DNA of 64,000 bases from an uncultured Planctomycetaceae bacterium (GTDB lineage: Bacteria; Planctomycetota; Planctomycetia; Planctomycetales; Planctomycetaceae), in assembly GCA_903896675.1 (NCBI GenBank), contig CAITYU010000377.1, positions 25,713-89,712 of the forward strand. The letters run 5' to 3'. The notes under the pieces are model-generated. The model worked only from the letters and a program-made list of their open reading frames with translations, had not been told where the DNA came from and did no database searches. Positions within the stretch are counted from its first letter, which is position 1; each line of letters begins with the position of its first letter. The translations under genes were made by a program, and so were the position numbers. Shown piece by piece: positions 36,028 through 46,500 of this stretch.

Positions 36028-36036
36028 GTGGGGTGA

Positions 36037-36130
36037 GGGGTTGTGTGTTGTGAGCCGCATGACGCTGGCCAGCGGGTGAGTGTATTGTGGGGTTGCGGGT
36101 GCGTGTGTCGCCTGCGGCCAGCGTCGTTCC
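36037..36130. repeat. intergenic GT/GC-rich element with palindrome CGCTGGCCAGCG and inverted repeat GACGCTGGCC...GGCCAGCGTC
   Basis: Its 3' half resembles the element at 41418-41490 (CGTGTGT...GCGGCCA[GA]CG..CGTTCCG). Confidence 0.55.
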
Positions 36131-36151
36131 GTTTTCGAGTTGGTGCGGCGG

Positions 36152-37450
36152 TTATTGGTCGAGCAGTTGTTGCAGCAACTGCAATGCCGCTGAGCGGGTG
36201 GTGATCTGCTGGTCCAGTTGCGCGTGTCTGATGGTTTCCAGCAGCGTGCGGATGCGGGGTCCGGGCGGGATGCCAAGTGCCGCGACGTCGTGGCCTGTGA
36301 TCAGTGGTGATGGGTCAAGTTGGGCGGCTGAGTGTGAGGCGAGGAAACTGCGGGCGAATCGCGTATCGTCCGAGTTGCCGTTGTGGCTGGCGTTGGTGGC
36401 TTCGGTCACCGCCAGCAGCAGCGGGCTGCACGGATGTGCCAGTAATGGTTTGATGAAATGCAGCGGTCGCTGCGCCAGCCCTGTCAGTGCTGTGCGATGT
36501 GAGACCAGCCAGCTGATCTCTGAGATTTCCTGATTGGACATTTTCAGGCGTTTCAGCACGGCGTCGATTCCGGCAAGGCCGCGGCGTCCGTCTGATTCTG
36601 ACGGTCTGAACAATGGCTGCAGCAGGATGGCCCAGGCCGCTTCGGCCGATGTCGCCTGCAGACGCTGCAGAATATCGAACTGCGAGTCCGGTTCAGTGGG
36701 GTGTGGAGTTGTGGCGGTGGCAGCGACGCTGGTCTGCAATTCGGGCAGGATGACGGAAAACAGTCCGGTGTGTTGCAGCAGCCGGCAGGCCTGTGCCCGT
36801 TCAGGGTGTGCCAGCATGCGTCGCAGTTCCTGTGCAATCCTTTCGACGCTGACCTCAGTGATCTGGTGGCAGGTGTTTCGCACGGCCAGTTCGGTGGCTG
36901 GATCCAGCCGAAAGCGGAATGTGGCTGTGAATCGCACAGCACGCAGCAGTCTGAGTTTGTCTTCGTGGAAGCGAGCGAGAGGGTTGCCGATCGCCCGTAC
37001 AACCTGCTGCTGCAGGTCCTGCTGTCCGCCGACATAGTCCAGAACCTGATTCTCCAGCGGATCGAAAAACATACCGTTGATGGTGAAGTCGCGTCGCTGG
37101 GCATCTTCTTCGGGTGAGCAGAAGCGAACTGAGGAGGGGTGACGGCCGTCGAGGTATTGACCGTCACTGCGGAATGTGGCGACTTCGACGGCGCCTTCGG
37201 CAGGGTGACTGCCTGGGACCATCACGACGCCGAAGGCTGCTCCGACCGGAACCGTACGATGTCGTCCGAGCAGGTTCATGACCTGATCGGGCGACGCACT
37301 GGTGGCGACATCATAGTCTTTGGGTGTGTTGCCCAGCAGTTGATCGCGAACGCAGCCTCCGGCAAACAGCGCCTGATATCCGGCTGTGCGAAGCTGTCTG
37401 ACGATGGACAGTGCAAAGCGGCAGCGTGGTGAGTGGTCAGCGAGGGTCAT
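36152..37450 (-). CDS. cca: CCA tRNA nucleotidyltransferase / poly(A) polymerase family
   Basis: 'QALFAGGCVRDQLLGNTPKDYDVATSASPDQVMNLL', 'RRDFTINGMFFDPLENQVLDYVGGQQDL', 'FHEDKLRLLRAVRFTATF'. Confidence 0.92.
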   Translation of the reverse strand: MTLADHSPRCRFALSIVRQLRTAGYQALFAGGCVRDQLLGNTPKDYDVATSASPDQVMNLLGRHRTVPVGAAFGVVMVPGSHPAEGAVEVATFRSDGQYLDGRHPSSVRFCSPEEDAQRRDFTINGMFFDPLENQVLDYVGGQQDLQQQVVRAIGNPLARFHEDKLRLLRAVRFTATFRFRLDPATELAVRNTCHQITEVSVERIAQELRRMLAHPERAQACRLLQHTGLFSVILPELQTSVAATATTPHPTEPDSQFDILQRLQATSAEAAWAILLQPLFRPSESDGRRGLAGIDAVLKRLKMSNQEISEISWLVSHRTALTGLAQRPLHFIKPLLAHPCSPLLLAVTEATNASHNGNSDDTRFARSFLASHSAAQLDPSPLITGHDVAALGIPPGPRIRTLLETIRHAQLDQQITTRSAALQLLQQLLDQ

Positions 37451-37461
37451 GGAGTCTCGGT

Positions 37462-38892
37462 TCAGGCCAGGATTTCGCTGACAATGCTGCCGTGCACGTC
37501 GGTGAGTCGGTAGTCACGTCCCTGAAAGCGGAATGTCAGTTGCAGGTGGTCGAGCCCGAGCAGTTGGAGGATGGTGGCATGCAGGTCATGTACGTGCACT
37601 CGGCCCTCAACCGTTCCGAAGCCCATTTCGTCGGTGGCACCGTGAATGTGTCCGGCTTTGATTCCTCCACCGGCCAGCCACATGGTGAAGGCATCAATGT
37701 GGTGATCGCGGCCGGTAGTTTCCCGTGGTTCGCCCATGGGAGTGCGTCCGAATTCGCCACCCCAGATGACGAGTGTATCTTCCAGCAGTCCGCGGGCTTT
37801 GAGGTCGAGCACGAGTGCGGCTGCGGGCTGATCGACTTCGCGGCATACGGAATCGAGTGCGGAATCGAGATCTGCGCCCTTGCCTCCGTGATGGTCCCAG
37901 TCTGTGTGGTACAGTTGGACGAAGCGAACGCCACGTTCGACCATGCGGCGAGCCAGCAGGCAGTTGGCGGCGAAGGAGGCCTGTCCGGGCACGGCGCCGT
38001 AGAGATCGAGTGTACTTTTGCTTTCGGTGCTGAGATCGGTGAGTTCAGGTGCGGCGGTCTGCATGGAGAAGGCCGTTTCATAGGCTTCAATCCGCGTGCG
38101 GATTTCGGGATCTCGCACATCCTGCATGCGGAGTGAGTTGAGCTGGCCGACGGTGCTGGTGAAATCCTGTTGTGCTTCGCGGGAGATGCCGGGCGGGCTG
38201 GCGAGGTTGAGGATGGGATTGCCGCGACTGCGGAAGGGGACGCCCTGACAGGTGGTGGGCAGAAATCCGCTGGACCAGAGGATATTTCCGCCGCGGGGGC
38301 CGCGCGGTCCGGACTGCAGTACGACGAAGCCCGGCAGGCTGTCGGATTCGCTGCCCAGTCCCCAGGCGACCCACGACCCGAGGCTGGGTCGTCCGGGTGC
38401 CTGGAAGCCGGAGTTCATGAACATTTTTGCGGGACCGTGGTTGAACACATTGGTGGCGACGCTGCGAACCCAGCAGACGTCATCGACGATGCGGCGATGG
38501 TGTGGCAGGACTTCGCTGAGGTCCATACCGCAGTTGCCCCATTGGTGGAAGCGGCGATTGGAACCGAGCAGTCGTGCATCGGCAGGCAGGAAAGCGAAGC
38601 GTCGACCTTCCATCATGCTGGCTGGAGGAGCCTGGCCGTGGTAGTTGTTCAGAACGGGTTTGGGGGTGAACAGTTCCAGCTGGCTGGGGCCTCCGGCCAT
38701 GAACATGAAGATGACATTTTTGGCTTTGGGGGGCAGCAGGCTGGTGCGAGCCTGCATGGCGCGGTCGGCAGCGACGGCGTCGCGGGTGAGGAGATCCGCG
38801 AGGGCGATGGATCCGAGTGACAATCCGGATTGCTGCAGGAAGGTGCGACGGCAGGCCAGTCTGTCGGTATTCCGGAAATCAGGGAGTGTCAT
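37462..38892 (-). CDS. DUF1501 family exported protein
   Basis: 'RRTFLQQSGLSLGSIALADLL', 'NVIFMFMAGGPSQLELFTPKP', 'GGEFGRTPMG', 'GRDHHIDAFTMWLAGGG'. Confidence 0.93.
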   Translation of the reverse strand: MTLPDFRNTDRLACRRTFLQQSGLSLGSIALADLLTRDAVAADRAMQARTSLLPPKAKNVIFMFMAGGPSQLELFTPKPVLNNYHGQAPPASMMEGRRFAFLPADARLLGSNRRFHQWGNCGMDLSEVLPHHRRIVDDVCWVRSVATNVFNHGPAKMFMNSGFQAPGRPSLGSWVAWGLGSESDSLPGFVVLQSGPRGPRGGNILWSSGFLPTTCQGVPFRSRGNPILNLASPPGISREAQQDFTSTVGQLNSLRMQDVRDPEIRTRIEAYETAFSMQTAAPELTDLSTESKSTLDLYGAVPGQASFAANCLLARRMVERGVRFVQLYHTDWDHHGGKGADLDSALDSVCREVDQPAAALVLDLKARGLLEDTLVIWGGEFGRTPMGEPRETTGRDHHIDAFTMWLAGGGIKAGHIHGATDEMGFGTVEGRVHVHDLHATILQLLGLDHLQLTFRFQGRDYRLTDVHGSIVSEILA

Positions 38893-39222
38893 GGCGTGGA
38901 ATCTTCGGAAGCAGGCAGTGATGGAACCTGAGCGGACCGCGTGGGCGGCTGGTGGTTTTCAGTCGTCATTCTGGTCCGGTGAGCGTGAAAAATCCACTGG
39001 CAGTCCGGATTTCGGTGGTGTGGAGGGGGGATTGGCAGTGGCAGAAACGCTGCAGTCAGATCGGTTACAGTGTTCGGCAACGGTGTCGGGACTGGGTGTG
39101 GGATTCCGAATTGCGGTGGTGTCCGACTTACACGAGTGGTCGTTGTTCTGATAAGCTGGGGGGCGTGAGCAGCGGAATTTTCGGCTGATTTTCGAGTACA
39201 GCAGCAGATTCAGTGCGGGTTT

Positions 39223-41421
39223 ATGGCAGCAGCAGGACAGCCGGATACGAAGGAGCAGTTGCAATTCCATCTGCAGAAGTGGTGGGGTTACAGTGATTTT
39301 CGGCAGCTGCAACTGGAGTCGATGCAACTGGTGATGGAGCGGCGGGATTCCCTGACGGTGCTTCCGACTGGTGGTGGGAAGTCGTTATGTTATCAGGTTC
39401 CCGCGATGGCTCGCGAGGGTCTTGCGATTGTGGTTTCGCCTCTGATTTCCCTGATGAAGGATCAGGTGGATGCCCTGACGAACAACGGCGTGCCGGCAGC
39501 CTTCATCAACAGTGCTCAGACGGCAGACGAGAAGCGTCAGGTGGCGCGACAGATTCGTCGCAGTGAACTGAAGCTGCTGTATATTTCCCCTGAGCGTCTG
39601 CTGCAGCCTTTTACGCTGGATTTTCTGCGGGGGGTGCAGTTGAGTTTTGTGGCCATCGATGAGGCTCACTGCATCAGTCAGTGGGGACATGATTTTCGTC
39701 CGGAGTATCGCCAGTTGAGTACTCTGCGGCAGGAGTTCCCGGGGATCTCTGTTCACGGTTACACGGCGACTGCCACAGAGAAGGTGCGGGAGGATATTAT
39801 CAGCCAGATGGGGCTGGAGAGTGCGGAGGTGCTGGTTGGTTCGTTTGACCGACCGAATCTGCTGTATCGGGTGGAGCGGCGTGTGGAAGTGATTCCGCAG
39901 ATCCGGCAGATTCTGGACAGGCACAAGCGGGAGTCCGGCATTGTGTACTGCATCAGTCGGAAGAAGGTGGAATCGACCAGTGAGGCGCTGAACAGGCTGG
40001 GCTTCAAAACGCTGCCGTATCATGCCGGTTTGTCTGACGAGGATCGGCGGTTGAGTCAGGAGGCATTCATAGAAGAGAAGGTGCAGATTATTGTGGCCAC
40101 GGTGGCGTTCGGGATGGGGATCGACAAGAGCAACGTGAGATTTGTGATACACGCGGAGATGCCGAAGTCGCTGGAGCATTATCAGCAGGAGAGTGGTCGA
40201 GCGGGGCGGGACGGTCTGCACGCGGAGTGTACGATGCTGTATTCGGCGGGTGACGCCGAGACGTGGAAGTACCTGATGCAGGATGTGACTGATGAATCCG
40301 TGCGTGCATCGGCTGAGCAGTCGTTGCGGAGCATGCAGCGTTACTGCAGCAGCATGCGCTGTCGTCATCAGATGCTGGTGGAGCATTTTGGTCAGTCGCT
40401 GCAGCAGGAACGCTGCGGGGCGTGTGATGTGTGCCTGCAGGAGATGACAGCGACAGCGGATGCGCTGGTTGTTTCGCAGAAGATTCTGTCGTGTGTGATT
40501 CGGCTGGGTGAGAAGTTCGGAGCGGCTTACACGGCGCAGGTGCTGCGTGGTTCGAGGGTCAAGCGGATCGTGGAGAACCGGCATGATCAGTTGAGCACGT
40601 GGGGACTGCTGAAGGACGTCTCAGAGACTCAGGTGCGGCACTGGATCGACCAGTTGATTTCGCTGGGGCATCTGCGCCAGGCAGGTGAGTATCTGTGTCT
40701 GCAGGTGACCGCGACGGGTCGTCAGGTGCTGCGTGGTGAACTGACTCCGGAGCTGCTGAGCATTCGGACATCGGAGTCGATGGAGCAGGCGGACGACTCG
40801 TGGGCGGGAGTGGATCGGGGTCTGTTTGAGGAGCTGCGTGGTTTGAGGACGCGGCTGGCAATCCAGCGGGGTGTTCCGCCGTACATCATCTTCAGTGATG
40901 CCACGCTGCGAGCATTGGCGCGGCATCGTCCGGTCAGTGCGTCAACGCTGCAGCAGGTACCGGGGATAGGAGCGAAGAAGCTGCAGGAGCTTGGGAATAC
41001 AGTGCTGGAGGAGATACGTCGGTGGTGTACGGCGAATCGGGCTGCCGGCGATGTGGGTTTCGCCGCAACGCCGGGCAGTCTGCCTCCGGCGGCACTGACG
41101 CCATCACCGCGTCGGGTGGAGCTGGCTGAGGACTATCTGCAGTTGTTTGACGAGCAGTTGTCGATGGAGGAGATCGCGGTGCAACTGGATCGGACTCTGG
41201 ATACGGTGAGCCGGCATCTGGCTCAGTATGTGGAGACTCGCAGGATCCTGGATATTGATGCGTGGGTGGATCCGGCGGTGCAGCGGCGAGTTGAGCAGTC
41301 GATTGTGCGTCTGGGTGCGGAGAAGCTGAAGCCATTGTTTGAAGACCTTGGTGGATCGGTGCCGTATCATGAGTTGCGGATAGTGGCGGTGGTGTGGACG
41401 ATGCGGCAGTCGGAGGAGTGA
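39223..41421 (+). CDS. recQ: ATP-dependent DNA helicase RecQ
   Basis: 'SLTVLPTGGGKSLCYQVPA', 'VAIDEAHCISQWGHDFRPEY', 'ATVAFGMGIDKSNVRFVIHAEMPKSLEHYQQESGRAGRDGL'; HRDC domain and C-terminal HTH. Confidence 0.96.
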   Translation: MAAAGQPDTKEQLQFHLQKWWGYSDFRQLQLESMQLVMERRDSLTVLPTGGGKSLCYQVPAMAREGLAIVVSPLISLMKDQVDALTNNGVPAAFINSAQTADEKRQVARQIRRSELKLLYISPERLLQPFTLDFLRGVQLSFVAIDEAHCISQWGHDFRPEYRQLSTLRQEFPGISVHGYTATATEKVREDIISQMGLESAEVLVGSFDRPNLLYRVERRVEVIPQIRQILDRHKRESGIVYCISRKKVESTSEALNRLGFKTLPYHAGLSDEDRRLSQEAFIEEKVQIIVATVAFGMGIDKSNVRFVIHAEMPKSLEHYQQESGRAGRDGLHAECTMLYSAGDAETWKYLMQDVTDESVRASAEQSLRSMQRYCSSMRCRHQMLVEHFGQSLQQERCGACDVCLQEMTATADALVVSQKILSCVIRLGEKFGAAYTAQVLRGSRVKRIVENRHDQLSTWGLLKDVSETQVRHWIDQLISLGHLRQAGEYLCLQVTATGRQVLRGELTPELLSIRTSESMEQADDSWAGVDRGLFEELRGLRTRLAIQRGVPPYIIFSDATLRALARHRPVSASTLQQVPGIGAKKLQELGNTVLEEIRRWCTANRAAGDVGFAATPGSLPPAALTPSPRRVELAEDYLQLFDEQLSMEEIAVQLDRTLDTVSRHLAQYVETRRILDIDAWVDPAVQRRVEQSIVRLGAEKLKPLFEDLGGSVPYHELRIVAVVWTMRQSEE

Positions 41422-41490
41422 GGGGTTGCATTCTGTGGGGCGTGTGTGTTACCGGCGGCCAACGGCGTTCCGCTCTCGGGGTGTGGCGAG
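41418..41490. repeat. intergenic element related to 36037-36130
   Basis: gtgaggggttg...gcgtgtgtgttaccggcggccaacggcgttccg; also just 3' of a plus-strand gene. Confidence 0.5.
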
Positions 41491-41560
41491 GGGGCCACAA
41501 AACTGCTGTTGAAACGCACGGTTTTGATGTGAATCAGATTGTGTTTCCCGGTGATTCCGG

Positions 41561-42997
41561 ATGATAATGCGCAGCAGGTCTGCCAGGGCCTGCGTTGTGG
41601 CGGCGGATGACAGGAGGCTGGACATGACGGGACACGGTTTTCAGACGTCTCAAACTGCCGGGCGTCGTGGTCTGTTGTCGGCTGCTGCGGGGTTGGCGAT
41701 TTCCGGGCTGGCTTGCTGCTTTGATCAGCGGGGCCGTGTGCAGGCCGCGGTTGTTGCTCCGACGGCCAGATCCGTGATTCTGATCTTCAACTGTGGTGCT
41801 CCCAGTCATCTCGACCTGTGGGACATGAAGCCGCTGGCTCCTGCTGAGGTGCGAGGGCCGTTTCAGCCGATTCAGACGAATGTGCCGGGGATCGAGATTT
41901 CCGAGCTGCTGCCCGGGTTGGCTCGACGTATGGATCGACTGTCGATTGTGCGATCGGTGCATCATGCGCATGGCGGGCACAATTCCGGGATGCACTGGTC
42001 GACGGTCGGGCGTCCGTATCGCATCGACAGTACTCTGATCAATCCAGGTCCGGCGGATCTGCCCTGCTTCGGGACTCTGGTGGGCTGGCTGGCTCAGCGG
42101 GACGGTTATGCTGCGGGTGTTCCGCCTTATGTGATTACTCCGTTCCCGCACTGTGACAGCCGCAAGTACCTGACTCCGGGACAGTTTGGCGGCTGTCTGG
42201 GCAGTCGATTTGATCCGTTTGTGCTGGATGCGGATCCGGGGGCGAAGGATTTTCGGGTACCGGGTTTGCGACTGGATTCTTCAATGGATGCTGATCGCCT
42301 GTCGGCTCGGTTGCAGCTGCTGGGTCAGATGGAACAATCCGGGACGCGCATCGCGGCGCGAGCGGCTGATGCGACTGACGAGATTCGTTCGCGGGCGCTG
42401 GGGATGATTGGTTCAGACAGTGCCAGCGAAGCCTTTGATCTGACTCGTGAGTCTGACAGTGTGCGGGACCGTTATGGTCGGCACAGCTGGGGGCAGTCGC
42501 ATCTGCTGGCGCGGCGTCTGGTGGAGGCGGGTTGTCGTTTTGTGACCACGGTGAATGGTCCGTCCATCACCTGGGATACTCATAAGGACAATTTCAATCA
42601 GCTCAGAAATCGGCTGGTGCCGCCGATGGAGCAGGCGTATACGGCGCTGCTGGATGATCTGCAGGAGCGTGGTCTGTTTGAGCAGACGCTGGTGATCTGG
42701 ATGGGAGACTTCGGCAGGACTCCGAAGATCAATGCGGATGCCGGTCGTGATCACTGGCCGCAGTGTTATTCGATGGTGCTGGGTGGTGGCGGAATTCGCG
42801 GTGGTCTGGTGATTGGTGAAAGTGACAGCACGGGGGCAGTACCCAGGTCTCGCCCGACGACTCCGGCGGATATCCATGCTACGGTGTTCAGGGCTTTGGG
42901 GTATCAGGCTGAACAGATTGTTTATCATCAGGTGGATGGTCGTCCGGTACCGGTCTGTGATGGCCAGCCGATCACAGAGTTGCTGTCGACGGGTTGA
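41561..42997 (+). CDS. DUF1501 family exported protein
   Basis: 'VILIFNCGAPSHLDLWDMKPLAPAEVRGPFQPIQTNVPGIEISELLPGLA', 'MGDFGRTPKIN', 'GRDHWPQCYSMVLGGGG'. Confidence 0.93.
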   Translation: MIMRSRSARACVVAADDRRLDMTGHGFQTSQTAGRRGLLSAAAGLAISGLACCFDQRGRVQAAVVAPTARSVILIFNCGAPSHLDLWDMKPLAPAEVRGPFQPIQTNVPGIEISELLPGLARRMDRLSIVRSVHHAHGGHNSGMHWSTVGRPYRIDSTLINPGPADLPCFGTLVGWLAQRDGYAAGVPPYVITPFPHCDSRKYLTPGQFGGCLGSRFDPFVLDADPGAKDFRVPGLRLDSSMDADRLSARLQLLGQMEQSGTRIAARAADATDEIRSRALGMIGSDSASEAFDLTRESDSVRDRYGRHSWGQSHLLARRLVEAGCRFVTTVNGPSITWDTHKDNFNQLRNRLVPPMEQAYTALLDDLQERGLFEQTLVIWMGDFGRTPKINADAGRDHWPQCYSMVLGGGGIRGGLVIGESDSTGAVPRSRPTTPADIHATVFRALGYQAEQIVYHQVDGRPVPVCDGQPITELLSTG

Positions 42998-43408
42998 TCA
43001 GGTCTGCAGTTTTGCAAGGCAGCAGATCAGGATGATGTAAGTCAGGAAATGGTGCAGTGGGCACAGCGGGCACAGGCTGGGCAGTCGCAGCAGCAGTTTC
43101 CAGAAGACGGCGGTGACCGCTGCTGAGACGGTGTACATGCAGGCCAGCAGCAGCCAGAGTGACTGGTTGTCGGATCTGATTGCCATGATGCAGACGGCAG
43201 TGCCGGCAAGATTGAATGTCAGTCCCAGCAGGGCATTGGGAATCACGAAGTATCGTGCCTCGCGTGTCAGCAGCACCTGGTCGCAGTCGATGTATGCGGT
43301 CCACGAGCACAGGGAGGTTCCGGGGCGGACGCGACCGGTGTGCAGTCGCAGGAAGCGGGCAGCCAGGTACAGGCAGATCATGTTGATTGCGGCGAACAGC
43401 CAGAGCAT
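42998..43408 (-). CDS. small VKOR (vitamin K epoxide reductase)-like membrane protein
   Basis: 'CSWTAYIDCDQVLLTREARYFVIPNALLGL' and 'CPLCPLHHFLTYI' match the VKOR cysteine pair, IPNSLLGL-type motif and CxxC; about 4 TMs. Confidence 0.75.
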   Translation of the reverse strand: MLWLFAAINMICLYLAARFLRLHTGRVRPGTSLCSWTAYIDCDQVLLTREARYFVIPNALLGLTFNLAGTAVCIMAIRSDNQSLWLLLACMYTVSAAVTAVFWKLLLRLPSLCPLCPLHHFLTYIILICCLAKLQT

Positions 43409-43516
43409 GCGATTGTGTCCGTGGAATCTGCGACTTTGGATGGCCCAGCCCGATAACTGCTTTCCTGATTCAGGGACCTCTCCCTCTGGTGGCGTGAAAA
43501 ATCGTCTATGAAGGAC

Positions 43517-46500
43517 TCACTTCGCACCATCTTCCAAAGTTCGCAGAAACTGTCCGTTGGTGCCATTCCAGAGGCGGACGGAACCGTTGGCTGTCCCTGC
43601 GGCAATGATCGTGAGGTCGGGAGTGGCAGACACGCAGTGCAGCCAGCTGTCAGCGCCCTGCAGGTTGCGTATGAGGCCTCCGTTGGACGCATTGTGGACT
43701 CGCACAAGGCGATCGCCGGAGGCAGACGTGATGGTGTCAGATTCTCCGACCCACTGAACGGCCGTAGCGTGTCGATTGTAGTTTTCGATGGTTCGCAGCT
43801 GGTCACCGGTTTCGGCATCCCAGATGCGTACGGTGTTGTCAGCTCCGGCGGTCGCCAACTGCTGTCCATCGCGTTTCCAGGCAACACTGAGGGCGTAACT
43901 GGTGTGTCCTTCAAAGCGGCGAATCTGTTGTCCGCTGGTGGCATCAAAGGTGCGCATGTAGCGGTCGGCGCCGGCCGATGCGATGCGGCGTCCGTCGGGT
44001 GACAGGGCCGCGGAGTAAACGACGTCGTCGTGGGCCTGTGGGATTCTGAGTACGGTGTTGCCATCGGCTGTGTTGAACAGGACCAGTTCGCCGCGTCGTG
44101 AGGGAATTCCGCTGGCGACCAGCAGCAGTCGGGAATCTTCAGAAAAGCTGACCGACGTGACTCGGTGCGAGAGCAGGTCGGGCTGGCCGGCCGAACCGAT
44201 GGTTCGTTCCAGAACCCATTCCGGTCGCGTATCCCAGACGAAGACGTGGCGATCGTCGGCACTGGTGATCAGGAAGCGATTGCCGCTGAATGCGGCGGTG
44301 CGAACGGGTGCTGTGTGGGAGGCAAATGATTCGAGGGCGGTTCCCAGTTTTCCATCCCATGTCTGGATGCCAGGGAAGTCTCCGGCTGTGGCGAGTCCTT
44401 CCCCATCTGCAGAAAAGCTGACAGCTCGGATGGGTTGTTCGGACTGCTGCAGGGCGAGGCCAGCGGCTTCGACTGCGGATTTTGCGGCTGCCAGAGCGGC
44501 TTCGGCCTTCTGCAGCAGATCCTTTCGCGCGGGCACCAGGTGTTGTGCAGCCTGCAGTTCCCGGGCGGCAATTGTCTGCTGCTGCATGAGCAGGGTTCTG
44601 GCGGCTTCGGCAGTTTTCAGAGCGGCTACGGCATCAGTCCATGGTTTCTGTACGGTGCCAAGTTTCTGAGCCAGTTCATTGGCCTTGTTGGCAAGTTCAG
44701 TGGCTTTGGCTGTGGGGGCCTGAACGGCTGCAGTGCGTTCCTGAGACAATCTGGTGACGTTCTGCAGTTCCTGCTGAGCCGTTGCGAGGCGCTGTTTGAG
44801 GACATCGCTGGCGGGGTCGGCTGTGGTGGCCTGCTGCAGACGGGTGGCCCGGGCCTGCAGAGTCTGCACTGCAGTGGCGGCTTCTTTAGCGAGGGTTTCG
44901 GCGTTTTGTTTTTCGGCGGTTGCGGAACGGGCGGCGGCTGAGGCTTCGATGGCGGCTTTTTCGGCCTGCACACGTGCGTCAAGCGTGGTGGCGACCATTG
45001 CCTTTTTCGTCTCGACGTCCGCATTGGCGGCAGTGAGCATGTCGGCCAGTTTCTTTTCGGCGTCGGTACGAATCGGAACGTCCTTTTCAGCGACATCCAA
45101 CTGCTGTTTTGCCACGTTGAGCCGGGCGTTGGCCGCAGTCTCCTGCTGCCGCGCTCGAGTCTGTGCAACTCGCAGTCGCAGATCTCCGCGGAGTTCGGCG
45201 ATCTGACTGCCGTTCAGATTCCACAGGCGGGCGAATTTGTTGTCGCCACCGGCAGCAATTCTCTGACCATCCGGGGACACGGCAACAGCGTGCACTGCTG
45301 CCCCCGAATTGTACTGCTGCTGAGCCTGTCCGTTGGTTGTATTCCAGCGACGGACGGTACCGTCAGCGCTGCCGCTGAGTAATTGTTCGCGGCTGCCGGG
45401 GAACGCCGCGAGGGCGGTGACAATTCCGGTATGACCTGCGAGTGTGCGGTAGAGGCTGTGGCGGCGACTGCGCAGTCCATCTGAATAAGCGAGGACGGCG
45501 GTTGTCTGAACCGGCTGTCCCTGTGCTGCAGGTGTGGACACAAGCAGGCTGCCGATAATGTTCTGACCGCCTTCCGGAAAACGTTCCAGGATACTGCCGG
45601 TCTGAATATCAATCAGCAGGGCGTCAGGCGTATTTCCTGAGGTGGCTGTCAGCAGTTGTTTGCCATCGGCCGAGAAGGCAACTTTCTGCGCGGGGCCTGG
45701 CAGTGAGGGGGGCTGCTGAAGTCCGGTGGGCTGTCCGGAGCTGTTCCAGACACGGACGGTGGAATTCTCACCGGCTGTGGCCAGCAGTTGTCCATCGTCG
45801 GATACGGTGAGGCTGTTGATGGCGGCACCGTGGCTGGTATTGAAGGCGGCCTGTCCATTGGCGGGATTGATGCCTCGCAGTGTGCCGTCAGCAAATGCAA
45901 CAACTGCGCTGGCGTTGCCGGTGGTGAAGACGGCACCGCGAGCAGGGCTGGCCGGTGTTTCCGGTGCGAAGAGGAATCGGAGTGGAAGTCGTTGTGGAGC
46001 GGCTGTGGCGCGGATTGCCAGGATTGTGGTGGCGTCGGCTGTCAGGATGCCGGAAAACAGGCCGGGAACCGGGGTTGATTCCTGGAATCTGCCGGTCGCG
46101 GCATCCCATAGAGAAACCTGTCCGCTGGTTTCTGTGACGGCCAGCAGTCTGGAGTTGGGGGCGAGGCTGACCGAGACTGGTGGTGTGGTGAATCCCTGCA
46201 GAGTCTGCAGCAGGGTTCCATTGTCCATCTGCAGCAGTCGGACCTGCTGGTCGGCTGAGGCAACAAGCAGTCGCTGCGAATCGTTGCTGACGGAGACGGC
46301 CGTGGGTGGTGCCGGCAGAGGGAAGGACCGGATTTGTGTCCCATCAGCCGGGTTCCAGAAGCGGACCGACGCATCGCGACTGATGCTGTAAAGCTGGCCA
46401 TTGAGGAGACCGCAGTGGAGCAGGGCAGCGGTATGTCCCATGAATTCCTTCTGTACGGCTCCATCAGACGTATTGAGCAGTCTGAGCAGGCCGTTTTCGA

